DNA of 64,000 bases from Bordetella genomosp. 9 (lineage in GTDB: Bacteria; Pseudomonadota; Gammaproteobacteria; Burkholderiales; Burkholderiaceae_B). A program made the position numbers and the translations under genes. The notes beneath the pieces are model-generated. The model did no database searches and was not told the origin of the DNA. It worked only from the letters and a program-made list of their open reading frames with translations. The DNA lies in the NCBI RefSeq assembly GCF_002119725.1, contig NZ_CP021109.1, positions 4,464,001 to 4,528,000 of the forward strand, given 5' to 3'. Position 1 is the first letter of the stretch. Every line of letters starts with the position of its first letter. This document shows positions 39,748-47,401 of this stretch, one piece after another.

Positions 39748-40125
39748 TTACAGCACTTCCGGCGCCAGCGACACGATCTTCATGAACTGCTCGGTACGCA
39801 GCTCGCGGGTCACGGGTCCGAAAATGCGGGTACCGATCGGTTCCAGCTTGGCGTTCAGCAGGACGGCGGCGTTGCCCTTGTCGCCGGGGAAACGGATGAG
39901 CGAACCATCCTTGCGGCGCACGCCGCTGGCGGTACGCACCACCACGGCGTTATAGATTTCGCCCTTTTTGACGCGGCCGCGGGGCGCGGCGTCCATGACG
40001 CTGACTTTGATGATGTCGCCGATGCCGGCATAACGGCGCTTGGAACCGCCGAGCACCTTGATGCAGCGCACTCGGCGCGCACCCGTGTTGTCGGCCACGT
40101 CCAGCGTGGTCTGCATTTGGATCAT
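39748..40125 (-). CDS. rplN: 50S ribosomal protein L14
   Basis: This 125-residue protein at the subunit interface begins MIQMQTTLDVADNTGARRVR and ends TREL-TEQFMKIVSLAPEVL. Compared with E. coli L14 as remembered, the loop after LIRF carries about three extra residues (PGDKGNAAVLL instead of DGNA-type). It is the first gene of the spc part, here separated from rpsQ by about 4.9 kb, so it must be driven by its own promoter (see the candidate at 40505-40533). Confidence 0.97.
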   Translation of the reverse strand: MIQMQTTLDVADNTGARRVRCIKVLGGSKRRYAGIGDIIKVSVMDAAPRGRVKKGEIYNAVVVRTASGVRRKDGSLIRFPGDKGNAAVLLNAKLEPIGTRIFGPVTRELRTEQFMKIVSLAPEVL

Positions 40126-40504
40126 GATTTTTCCTGTTCCAACTTAACGAAAAGCGTTGTACCCGTGTCACCTGCCAGCCGCCGGTCGGCCTTTCAGCCG
40201 GCCGGTGACCGCAATGACGCTGGCGATACCGCCCTTTCCGTCAGTTTTGGTCCCGTATGGGTTAAAAAACCCCGGTTTGATCACCCCGGCTTCCCGACCG
40301 GACCCGGCCCCAGGCTTTCGACCATGCAGGCCACGGCACCCACGGATTGCACACACCAACTGCATTGCGCCCTGCTGTGTACGCCGCTACGCCGCCGCCC
40401 GGATCGGAATCGCCTGAACGCCTGGTCTGCTGATCTGAGACGCACCAGGGTTGGTATCCTGCGGATTTCCCCCGAAGACAAGAGATTCTTCGGGAAAGCT
40501 GGCC
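40126..40504 (-). other. long leader of the spc operon, no gene
   Basis: About 380 bases lie between the candidate spc promoter and rplN. No convincing open frame exists. A hairpin at 40471-40494 (CCCGAAGA / TCTTCGGG) would be near the 5' end of the transcript. Further in are a GC-rich stem around 40178-40210 and an A-run, GGTTAAAAAACCCC, at about 40260. Such a leader could host autoregulation by S8 or another ribosomal protein, but no known S8-site sequence was recognised. Confidence 0.5.
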
Positions 40505-40533
40505 ATTCTATCCCGTTTAAGCGGTGCGCGCAA
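40505..40533 (-). promoter_or_regulatory. candidate sigma-70 promoter of the spc operon
   Basis: On the minus strand TTGCGC (40533-40528), a 17-bp spacer and TAGAAT (40510-40505) match the -35 and -10 elements at four and five of six positions. It points towards rplN and overlaps the extreme 3' border of the hydroxylase gene (stop at 40539). It is the best match in the gap and would explain expression after the break from rpsQ. Confidence 0.55.
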
Positions 40534-40538
40534 GGGAT

Positions 40539-41294
40539 TTATCGGCCGCCGTAGTAGTCCCTTTCCCAGTTGTCGTGATTGGCCTTGGAGCGGCGGATTT
40601 CCGAGGTCATCGGCGCCAGGGCGAGGATGAGGCGGTTCACCCAATTCATGGGCCAGCGGCAAGGGCGCTCGAAGTCGACGAACAGCACGGCGCGCAACCC
40701 GTCCGTATCGTTGTGCACCTGGTGGGGATACAGGTCGTCGAACACCACCACCTGGCCCTCTTTCCAGACGTAGCGCCGCCCGTCCACTTCGATCCAGCAT
40801 CGTTCCTGCGGCGCAGGCACCACCAAAGCCAGATGCAGCCGGAGCACGCCATTGTAGGGACCGGTGTGCAGCGGTATCCGCTTGCCCGGTTCGAGAATGG
40901 AAAAGAAGGCCGTGCGCAGGCCCGGAATGCCCGCGATGGCACGCGCCGTCGCGGGGCAGCGGGCCAGATTGCGATCCGACCGCAGGCCATAGGCCATGAA
41001 GACGAAGGTCTTCCACTGCTTGTCGGTCGTGATCTTGGAGACTTCGGGGGACAGTTCATGAAAGGCCGGCAATTTTTCCCGGTCGCGCAGCACTTCCATC
41101 AATTCGGCCCGTATAGCCGGGGCTTGCGCCTCGAGCTGTGGGATCCAGGGAAACGCCGCGTTATCGAAGATGGGATGGTCGCCGACCAGGGACGCCCGCG
41201 CGATGGCGTTTCGCAGGACGTCCACGACACTGAAGAACAGTCGGGAGAAAAGGGTCAGGGAGCGCTTGAATGGGGCGTTCTGGAGTGGCTGCAC
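40539..41294 (-). CDS. aspartyl/asparaginyl beta-hydroxylase family protein (LpxO-like)
   Basis: This is an Fe(II)/2-oxoglutarate-dependent hydroxylase of about 251 residues. The metal and cosubstrate pattern is seen in GKRIPLHTGPYNGVLRLHLA and, further on, FDDLYPHQVHNDTDGLRAVL (second histidine, followed by the arginine for 2-oxoglutarate). This family includes LpxO, which hydroxylates lipid A acyl chains, and related membrane-associated enzymes. A hydrophobic N-terminal stretch (TLFSRLFFSVVDVL) may anchor it. The start is uncertain: GTG 41294 is a reasonable choice, but the frame is open to 41462 and no ribosome site is clear. It is divergent from the aldehyde dehydrogenase and lies in the block that splits the ribosomal operon. 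Confidence 0.82.
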   Translation of the reverse strand: MQPLQNAPFKRSLTLFSRLFFSVVDVLRNAIARASLVGDHPIFDNAAFPWIPQLEAQAPAIRAELMEVLRDREKLPAFHELSPEVSKITTDKQWKTFVFMAYGLRSDRNLARCPATARAIAGIPGLRTAFFSILEPGKRIPLHTGPYNGVLRLHLALVVPAPQERCWIEVDGRRYVWKEGQVVVFDDLYPHQVHNDTDGLRAVLFVDFERPCRWPMNWVNRLILALAPMTSEIRRSKANHDNWERDYYGGR

Positions 41295-41543
41295 AGTATT
41301 GGCGGTTCGTGGCGTAGCTGATGTGTCCGGCAAAACCCTTATATGGACGGGCCGGCACCTAGGGCCTGTTAACGCTAGAAGGTTCCGCCCCCGAAGGGGA
41401 TAATACCGCGAGCCGCGCCGCGCGCATGGCGGGCCTGCGCCGCCCAGCGCATGCCGCTGCACGCCCTGTGCAATGGCGGGAGGAGTTTAGACTGGTGGCC
41501 ACGTGGCAGCGGCCGCATCCATTTTTCCAACGAGGGACAAAGC

Positions 41544-42971
41544 ATGTACGAACAGTTGGCGTTGTATATCGACGGCGAATTCCTGTCTGGCGACGGGCGC
41601 CGGACGCAGGACGTGACCAATCCGGCCACGCTGGAAGTGCTGGGTCAATTGCCCCATGCCACCGAGGCCGATCTGGACCGCGCGCTGCAGGCCGCCCAAC
41701 GCGCCTTCGAATCCTGGCGCCGTACCTCGCCGATGGAGCGGTCGCGGATCCTGCGCAAGGTGGCCGAGCTGTCGCGCGAGCGCGCGCAGGAGATCGGACG
41801 CAACATGACGATGGACCAGGGCAAGCCTCTGGCCGAGGCCGTCCTCGAAGTGACCAGCTGCTCGGAGCACTGCGAGTGGCACGCCGAAGAATGCCGCCGC
41901 ATCTACGGCCGCGTCATCCCGCCGCGCAACCCGGACGTGCGTCAGTTTGTCGTCCGTGAACCCATCGGCGTATGCGCCGCGTTCACGCCCTGGAACTTTC
42001 CCTACAACCAGGCCATCCGCAAGATCGCTGCGGCGCTGGGCGCCGGCTGCACCATCATCCTGAAGGGACCGGAAGACGCGCCCAGCGCCGTCATGGCCAT
42101 TGCCCGCATGTTCCACGAAGCAGGACTGCCCCCCGGCTGCCTGAACATCGTGTGGGGCGAACCGGCCAAGGTCTCGGACTATCTGATCCGCTCGCCTATC
42201 GTGCGCAAGGTCTCCTTCACCGGCTCGGTGCCCGTGGGCAAGCACCTGGCGGCGCTGGCCGGCGCGCACATGAAGCGCGTGACCATGGAGCTGGGCGGCC
42301 ACTCTCCGGTACTGGTGTTCGACGACGCGGACATCGACCGCGCAGCCGAAATGCTGGCCCGCTTCAAGATCCGCAACGCCGGACAGGTTTGCGTGTCGCC
42401 GACCCGCTTCTACGTGCAGAAAGGCGCCTACGACAAGTTCCTGTCGAAGTTCACCGACGTACTGAAGAACATCAAGGTGGGCGACGGTCTTGAGCCCGGC
42501 ACGGAAATGGGTCCGCTGGCGCACGAGCGCCGCGTTCCGACGATGAGCCGCTTCGTGGAGGATGCCCGTGAAAAAGGCGGCAAGGTCGTGCTGGGCGGCG
42601 CGCCGCTGGAGCGCGCGGGCCACTTCTTCGCGCCGACTGTCGTCACGGACCTGCCCGAAGATTCCATGCTGATGACGGAAGAGCCGTTCGGCCCCATCGC
42701 GCCCGTGGTGCCGTTCACGGACATGGACGATGTCATCAAACGGGCAAACGCCCTGCCCTTCGGCCTGTCGTCCTATGTGTTCACCAACTCCCTGAAGACG
42801 GCGACCAAGGTTTCCAATGCCTTGGAAGCGGGCATGGTGAACATCAATCACTTCGGCAGCGCGCTGGCAGAAACGCCGTTCGGAGGCGTCAAGGACAGCG
42901 GCATCGGCAGCGAAGGCGGCACCGAAACCTTCGATGGCTACCTGGTGACCAAGTTCATCACGCACATCTGA
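41544..42971 (+). CDS. NAD(P)-dependent aldehyde dehydrogenase
   Basis: This 475-residue enzyme oxidises an aldehyde to the acid. The cofactor and active-site patterns are complete: FTPWNFPYNQAIRKIAAALG, FTGSVPVGKHLA, the general-base glutamate in TMELGGHSPV (about residue 250) and the catalytic cysteine in NAGQVCVSPTRF (about residue 284), then EEPFGPIAPVVPF. The sequence is closest in style to succinate-semialdehyde and related dehydrogenases (GabD class), but the substrate cannot be fixed. Start 41544 (MYEQLALYIDGEF) has an AGGGA site; the longer frame to 41451 is unsupported. It is followed by a strong terminator and is the only plus-strand gene in the ribosomal region. Confidence 0.93.
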   Translation: MYEQLALYIDGEFLSGDGRRTQDVTNPATLEVLGQLPHATEADLDRALQAAQRAFESWRRTSPMERSRILRKVAELSRERAQEIGRNMTMDQGKPLAEAVLEVTSCSEHCEWHAEECRRIYGRVIPPRNPDVRQFVVREPIGVCAAFTPWNFPYNQAIRKIAAALGAGCTIILKGPEDAPSAVMAIARMFHEAGLPPGCLNIVWGEPAKVSDYLIRSPIVRKVSFTGSVPVGKHLAALAGAHMKRVTMELGGHSPVLVFDDADIDRAAEMLARFKIRNAGQVCVSPTRFYVQKGAYDKFLSKFTDVLKNIKVGDGLEPGTEMGPLAHERRVPTMSRFVEDAREKGGKVVLGGAPLERAGHFFAPTVVTDLPEDSMLMTEEPFGPIAPVVPFTDMDDVIKRANALPFGLSSYVFTNSLKTATKVSNALEAGMVNINHFGSALAETPFGGVKDSGIGSEGGTETFDGYLVTKFITHI

Positions 42972-43004
42972 CGTTCCGGCCGCGCGCGGCCGCACAACGG
43001 TTCC

Positions 43005-43039
43005 AAAGAGAAAGGCCCGCGCCGCGGGCCTTTCTCTTT
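43005..43039 (+). terminator. terminator behind the aldehyde dehydrogenase
   Basis: A perfect 16-bp stem (AAAGAGAAAGGCCCGC and its complement) closes on a three-base loop and ends in TTTT on the plus strand. It is 33 bp behind the stop codon. The A-rich left side also allows action on the minus strand behind the 43092-44444 gene. Confidence 0.88.
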
Positions 43040-43043
43040 TGCC

Positions 43044-43100
43044 GATCTTGTGCTCAATTGCAGATCTTGTGCTCAATTGCCGATCCGGTGCTCAATCCGG
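43044..43100. repeat. three tandem 19-bp repeats at the 3' end of the 43092 gene
   Basis: The units GATCTTGTGCTCAATTGCA, GATCTTGTGCTCAATTGCC and GATCCGGTGCTCAATCCGG start at 43044, 43063 and 43082. The third covers the stop codon of the minus-strand gene, so the copies repeat the sequence around that stop (each contains TGA on the minus strand). It looks like a local slippage duplication. Confidence 0.8.
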
Positions 43101-44444
43101 CGCTGTAGCAGAACCGCCGGCAGCGGGATTCGGCGCCGCCGGTTCCAGCGGATACCGGCCTTCGATGAAGGCGTCCTGCCAATCCATATAACGCTTCAAG
43201 GCCGCGACTCCGCCGAGCGTGACCAGCGCTCCCATCGTCTCCGGATTGAGCTGCGCAACGGCGGACACAGGATCGGCCGGTGCGAGCAGGTTCGTATCGC
43301 CGAAGGGCAGCGACGTCAGCCACGGACGTGCGACGGGAAATATTTCCCGCACGACCCGCTGCGCCAGATACCCGATCGCGCCCCGTTCGCCCGCGCCAAG
43401 CTCCATCAGGCGTTGCGGCTCCACCCCGCCGTCCGGGCCTTTCCACGCGACGTGCTCGGGCAGCGGCAGACCCGCCAGCATGGCGATCACGGCTTGCACG
43501 ATTGCGCAGCCCGGCCCCAGCGCCATCACCGGTCCCCACTCAGTCAGATAGTACTGCCCTGCCATCGGCGGACTATCCTGCGCCGGCACCGTCAAAACGC
43601 GCGCCTCGTCATCCCGCACGTAAGGCCGTGTGTACACGGCCAGCCCTTCTCGATAGCCCGCCGGCGGCACCACACGGACCGTCCACCTGTGCTGCGGATC
43701 CACACCCAGCCGGCACGTATGGCGCGCCAGGCGGATCAGCCGCCGAAAGGTCGGGGAGCGGTCCAGAATGGCCAGCTGTTCTTCCAAAGCCGCTTTGCCC
43801 TTCGCTTCGTGCCCGGCCCGAAACAGATCGAAGCCGGCAGGAACTGGAAAGATCGGATTGCCGACGGCCTCGATCGCGATATTCAGATAGGCCGCAATGG
43901 GCTGGTCGCCGCCATCGGGTACCGGGGCCTCATCGGCGGCGCAAAGTATCTGCATCGCATGCCAGACGGTCTCCGTTTCGGAGATGCGCCCGCTGCGGCG
44001 CCGTACCGCGCCATCGGCATCGATATAGGTTTCGCGGCGCATGCGCATGTCGTGCGGGACGATCCAGTCGCGCCCTCGCGGTGTCGTCATGGTCACCGGC
44101 ACAGGGGTCCGATCATCATGGACTTCGGTTCGCGCTGCGCAGGCGCGGGGCAGGCCCGGACGCCAAGCGCCAAGCGGGGACGGGATGGCCTGCCCTCTGG
44201 CGGGGGGCGATGAAGGCACGCGTGAACTGGCCGGCTCGGACCGGAATCCGGCTGCCGAAGAAGCATCCGTATTCGCACTGGCCCCCGCGGCTCCAGGGAA
44301 CGAAACAGGTAAGGTTGGCACCGGACGACCTCCGCCGAATAAAACGATATGCCCCGGCGGCGCGCCGCCGGACGGAATGCCGGCCCAGCGATCCCTGGCT
44401 GGGGCAACCAATTCATGGATACCGCAAACGCCGGCCAGGACCAC
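43092..44444 (-). CDS. hypothetical protein, possible secreted effector
   Basis: The open frame gives 450 residues from GTG 44444; an ATG at 44090 (MTTPRGRDW) would give 332. The family is not recognised with confidence. The first 110 residues are low-complexity, rich in Ala, Pro, Ser and Gly, with no signal peptide or membrane helix. The rest looks folded, with segments such as LEEQLAILDRSPTFRRLIR and QYYLTEWGPVMALGPGCAIV. That layout recalls metallopeptidase-type type III effectors, where a HExxH helix would follow, but here the helix reads QAVIAMLAG and no HExxH exists. It lies 18 bp behind another orphan gene on the same strand, within the block that splits the S10 and spc gene groups. 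Confidence 0.6.
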   Translation of the reverse strand: MVLAGVCGIHELVAPARDRWAGIPSGGAPPGHIVLFGGGRPVPTLPVSFPGAAGASANTDASSAAGFRSEPASSRVPSSPPARGQAIPSPLGAWRPGLPRACAARTEVHDDRTPVPVTMTTPRGRDWIVPHDMRMRRETYIDADGAVRRRSGRISETETVWHAMQILCAADEAPVPDGGDQPIAAYLNIAIEAVGNPIFPVPAGFDLFRAGHEAKGKAALEEQLAILDRSPTFRRLIRLARHTCRLGVDPQHRWTVRVVPPAGYREGLAVYTRPYVRDDEARVLTVPAQDSPPMAGQYYLTEWGPVMALGPGCAIVQAVIAMLAGLPLPEHVAWKGPDGGVEPQRLMELGAGERGAIGYLAQRVVREIFPVARPWLTSLPFGDTNLLAPADPVSAVAQLNPETMGALVTLGGVAALKRYMDWQDAFIEGRYPLEPAAPNPAAGGSATAPD

Positions 44445-44461
44445 GGGCGCCAGCGCGGGTA

Positions 44462-44884
44462 TCAGTCGCGTTCAGATTTCGAGGGCGGTCCGTTCCGCAC
44501 GAGATTGGCGGACTGCCACGCCAGGGATGCGGGGGACGCAAGAAGCAGCATTCCGGCGGTGTATAGCGCGTCGGTCCAATGGAAGACGGGGCGGGGCGGC
44601 TCCCCATTTTCGACAGACCGGACCGCGCGCATATGCGGATCGGCACCGGACCGCGACACGCCCGTCACGCTCGGGGGGCCTGCCGGCAGATCCGCCGCCG
44701 CGACAATTTCGTTGCGCCGCGTGGACGACCCGACGCATGGCCCCTGCGCCGGCGGCTGATAGTTCTCAAAGTGGTCGGCCAGCGCAGGACGAGGGCGTGC
44801 GCTCGAGCCGGGATCGCACCGGTCATGGAACCGTTCGCCAAGCGGCAGCTGCACGGGCCGACCCGCGGAATGGACTTGCGTCAT
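44462..44884 (-). CDS. hypothetical small protein with a C-terminal hydrophobic segment
   Basis: This 140-residue protein begins MTQVHSAGRPVQLPLGERFH. Start 44884 has an AAGGTGG site; the frame is open to 44950 without support. The first 100 residues are polar and proline-rich. One hydrophobic stretch (ALYTAGMLLLASPASLAW) near the end could cross a membrane. No family recognised. It precedes the 43092-44444 gene by 18 bp, so the two probably share a transcript and may work as a pair. Upstream, a minus-strand GGAACC (44948-44943) lies about 60 bp before the start. Confidence 0.6.
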   Translation of the reverse strand: MTQVHSAGRPVQLPLGERFHDRCDPGSSARPRPALADHFENYQPPAQGPCVGSSTRRNEIVAAADLPAGPPSVTGVSRSGADPHMRAVRSVENGEPPRPVFHWTDALYTAGMLLLASPASLAWQSANLVRNGPPSKSERD

Positions 44885-44955
44885 GAACCCACCTTTCCTA
44901 AGGCTGTATAAGAATTTTCCTGAGTACAGGCGCCCGTCTATCGGTTCCACAACGC

Positions 44956-44990
44956 AAAAAAGCCAAGGGAGAGGCCCCTTGGCTTTTTTT
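44956..44990 (-). terminator. terminator behind rpsQ
   Basis: A 14-bp stem (AAAAAAGCCAAGGG / CCCTTGGCTTTTTT) has a six-base loop and a run of T on both strands. It lies about 75 bp behind the rpsQ stop, in the 181-bp gap before the orphan gene. It marks a physical end of the S10 transcript where other bacteria read on into rplN. Confidence 0.9.
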
Positions 44991-45065
44991 CATACTGCCT
45001 TGCCGGCACTGCTGAACCGCGAGCGCGATCCGGCAGCGCCTGAGCGGTCGAAGTGACTCGACCGA

Positions 45066-45347
45066 TCAGATCACGCGGGCAGCTTCGACCAGACGCACCA
45101 CGCTCCAGGACTTGGAACGGGAGATCGGACGGCCTTCCGCGATTTCGACGGTGTCGCCTTCGTTGATCTGGTTCGTCTCGTCGTGCGCCTTGTACTTGTT
45201 GGAGCGCATGACGATCTTGCCGTAGATCGGGTGCTTGACGCGGCGTTCCACCAGGACGACAACGGTCTTGTCCATCTTGTTGCTGACGACCTTGCCGACC
45301 AGCGTACGCTTACGCTTGGCTTGTTGGGTGTTTTGCGTTTCGCTCAT
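45066..45347 (-). CDS. rpsQ: 30S ribosomal protein S17
   Basis: This 93-residue OB-fold protein of the small subunit contains RKRTLVGKVVSNKMDKTVVV and ERRVKHPIYGKIVMRSNKYK. ATG 45347 is preferred because an AGGGA site stands eight bases upstream; the in-frame ATG at 45353 overlaps the rpmC stop but sits on that site. It is the last gene of the S10 group here and is followed by a terminator instead of rplN. Confidence 0.97.
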   Translation of the reverse strand: MSETQNTQQAKRKRTLVGKVVSNKMDKTVVVLVERRVKHPIYGKIVMRSNKYKAHDETNQINEGDTVEIAEGRPISRSKSWSVVRLVEAARVI

Positions 45348-45349
45348 GA

Positions 45350-45541
45350 TCATTTCCCTGCCTTCTCGGTCAGCACGGTACGTACGCGCGCAATGTCCTT
45401 GCGCACTTTGCCCAGCTGGCTGGTGTTGGCAAGTTGCTGCGTCGCCTTCTGCATGCGCAGGCCGAATTGGGCCCGCAGCAGGCTTTCGAGCTCTTTCTGC
45501 AGCTCTGCGGTGTCTTTCGAACGGAGTTCGCTGGCTTTCAT
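45350..45541 (-). CDS. rpmC: 50S ribosomal protein L29
   Basis: This 63-residue two-helix protein at the tunnel exit is a docking site for SRP and trigger factor. It begins MKASELRSKDTAELQKELES and contains LRAQFGLRMQKATQQLANTS and RKDIARVRTVLTEK. It lies 10 bp behind rplP. Confidence 0.97.
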   Translation of the reverse strand: MKASELRSKDTAELQKELESLLRAQFGLRMQKATQQLANTSQLGKVRKDIARVRTVLTEKAGK

Positions 45542-45551
45542 TTAGGACTCC

Positions 45552-45968
45552 TTAAGCACCGATGTGACGCGCGACGAACGTGGTCGAGATCGGCAGCTTG
45601 GCAGCGGCCAGGCGGAAAGCTTCGCGCGCGAGCTCTTCACTGACCCCTTCCATTTCATAGAGCACCTTGCCGGGCTGGATTTCGGCGACCCAGTACTCCG
45701 GGTTGCCCTTACCGTTACCCATACGAACTTCAGCCGGTTTTTGCGAGATCGGCTTGTCCGGGAAGATGCGGATCCAGATGCGGCCGCCACGCTTGATGTG
45801 GCGGTTGATCGCGCGACGCGCCGCTTCGATCTGGCGAGCGGTCAGGCGGCCGCGGCCGGTCGCCTTCAGGCCGAATTCGCCGAACGACACGTTGGTGCCG
45901 CGCGTGGCCAGGCCGGTATTACGGCCCTTCTGCTCTTTGCGATATTTTCTGCGAGAGGGTTGCAGCAT
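45552..45968 (-). CDS. rplP: 50S ribosomal protein L16
   Basis: This 138-residue protein helps place A-site tRNA. It begins MLQPSRRKYRKEQKGRNTGL and contains GRLTARQIEAARRAINRHIK and IRIFPDKPISQKPAEVRMGN. It lies two bases after the rpsC stop. Confidence 0.98.
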   Translation of the reverse strand: MLQPSRRKYRKEQKGRNTGLATRGTNVSFGEFGLKATGRGRLTARQIEAARRAINRHIKRGGRIWIRIFPDKPISQKPAEVRMGNGKGNPEYWVAEIQPGKVLYEMEGVSEELAREAFRLAAAKLPISTTFVARHIGA

Positions 45969-45970
45969 GG

Positions 45971-46771
45971 TTATTCTCCTTCAGGCGCCGGGGCGGCATC
46001 CGCCGCCTTGCGGGGACCGCGGCCGCGGCCACCGCCGCCAGGACGGCCGGGACGGCCGCCGTCAGGACGATCGCCACGGGGCGAGCGGCGCGGACGGCGC
46101 TCTTCTTCGCGAGGCGCGGCGGTCTCGGGGGGCAGCTCGCCATTGGCCAGCATGTCGCCCTTGTAGACCCAGACCTTGATGCCGATTACGCCATAGGTGG
46201 TGTGCGCTTCGGAAGTGCCGTAGTCGATGTTCGCCTTCAGCGTGTGCAGCGGCACGCGACCTTCGCGATACCACTCCGTACGGGCGATTTCGATGCCGTT
46301 CAGACGGCCGGAGCTCATGATCTTGATGCCCTGGGCGCCCAGACGCATGGCGTTCTGCATGGCGCGCTTCATGGCGCGGCGGAACATGATCCGCTTTTCC
46401 AGCTGCTGCGCGATCGAATCGGCGATCAGCTGCGCGTCGGTTTCCGGCTTGCGGATTTCCTCGATGTTGACGTGCACGGGCACGCCCATCAGGCGCTGCA
46501 GATCGCTCTTCAGACCTTCGATATCTTCGCCACGCTTGCCGATGACGACACCGGGACGCGCCGAGAACACCGTGATGCGGGCGTTCTTGGCCGGACGCTC
46601 GATGACCACGCGGCCGACGGAGGCGCCCTTGAGCTTCTTCTTCAGATACTCGCGGACGCGGATGTCTTCGGCCAGCATGCCGCCGAAAGCCTTGTCGTCG
46701 GCGTACCAACGCGAGGACCAGTTACGGGTAACCGCAAGGCGGAACCCAGTGGGGTGAATTTTCTGACCCAT
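45971..46771 (-). CDS. rpsC: 30S ribosomal protein S3
   Basis: This 266-residue protein of the mRNA entry site has a KH domain at about residues 40-110 (VVIERPAKNARITVFSARPG, then VIGKRGEDIEGLKSDLQ). Its C-terminal domain contains SSGRLNGIEIARTEWYREGR. Compared with E. coli S3 (233 residues) it carries a longer C-terminal tail, rich in Gly, Arg and Pro (RPGRPGGGGRGRGPRKAAD), likely disordered and RNA-binding. Confidence 0.98.
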   Translation of the reverse strand: MGQKIHPTGFRLAVTRNWSSRWYADDKAFGGMLAEDIRVREYLKKKLKGASVGRVVIERPAKNARITVFSARPGVVIGKRGEDIEGLKSDLQRLMGVPVHVNIEEIRKPETDAQLIADSIAQQLEKRIMFRRAMKRAMQNAMRLGAQGIKIMSSGRLNGIEIARTEWYREGRVPLHTLKANIDYGTSEAHTTYGVIGIKVWVYKGDMLANGELPPETAAPREEERRPRRSPRGDRPDGGRPGRPGGGGRGRGPRKAADAAPAPEGE

Positions 46772-46780
46772 CGTGACTCC

Positions 46781-47110
46781 TTAGGCGCCGACCTTGACCG
46801 TGATGTGGCAGGTCTGCTTCTCGATACGATTGCCGCGGCCTTTGGCGCGAGCGGAGAAGCGCTTCAGCGACTGAGCCTTGTCCACGTAGATCGTGGTGAT
46901 CTTCAGCTCGTCGATATCGGCACCGTCGTTGTGCTCTGCGTTGGCGATGGCGGACTCGACAGCCTTCTTCAGGATGCCGGCGGCCTTCTTGGGAGAGAAG
47001 GTAAGGATGTTCAGCGCTTGCGCAACCGACTTGCCGCGGATCAGGTCCGCGACCAGACGGGTCTTCTGCGCCGAGATGTGAACACCACGGATAATGGCAG
47101 TCGTTTCCAT
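46781..47110 (-). CDS. rplV: 50S ribosomal protein L22
   Basis: This 109-residue protein lines the exit tunnel and is a macrolide-resistance locus. It contains RGVHISAQKTRLVADLIRGK, FSPKKAAGILKKAVESAIAN and the tunnel hairpin region LKRFSARAKGRGNRIEKQTC. It lies three bases after the rpsS stop. Confidence 0.98.
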   Translation of the reverse strand: METTAIIRGVHISAQKTRLVADLIRGKSVAQALNILTFSPKKAAGILKKAVESAIANAEHNDGADIDELKITTIYVDKAQSLKRFSARAKGRGNRIEKQTCHITVKVGA

Positions 47111-47113
47111 CGC

Positions 47114-47389
47114 TTACCTCTTGGCCTTCTTGTCCGCCGCGTGGCCCTTGAACGTACGGGTCAGCGCGAACTCGCCCAGTTTGTGACCGACCATGTTCTC
47201 GTTGATGTACACGGGAACATGCTGGCGCCCGTTGTGCACAGCGATCGTCAGGCCGATGAACTCGGGCAGGATCGTGGAACGGCGCGACCAGGTCTTGATC
47301 GGCTTCTTGTCTTTGGCAGCCGTTGCCGTATCGACCTTCTTCAGCAGGTGCGAATCGACAAACGGGCCCTTCTTGATCGAACGTGACAT
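47114..47389 (-). CDS. rpsS: 30S ribosomal protein S19
   Basis: This 91-residue head protein of the small subunit begins MSRSIKKGPFVDSHLLKKVD and contains TWSRRSTILPEFIGLTIAVH and YINENMVGHKLGEFALTRTF. It lies 12 bp behind rplB. Confidence 0.98.
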   Translation of the reverse strand: MSRSIKKGPFVDSHLLKKVDTATAAKDKKPIKTWSRRSTILPEFIGLTIAVHNGRQHVPVYINENMVGHKLGEFALTRTFKGHAADKKAKR

Positions 47390-47401
47390 AGTGTTCGCCT
47401 C

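Noticed and set aside
44921..44948. HrpL/BtrS-type promoter before the orphan gene pair
   Set aside because: GGAACC is present but the downstream CCAC-like element is missing at the expected spacing, so it is mentioned only as a hint.
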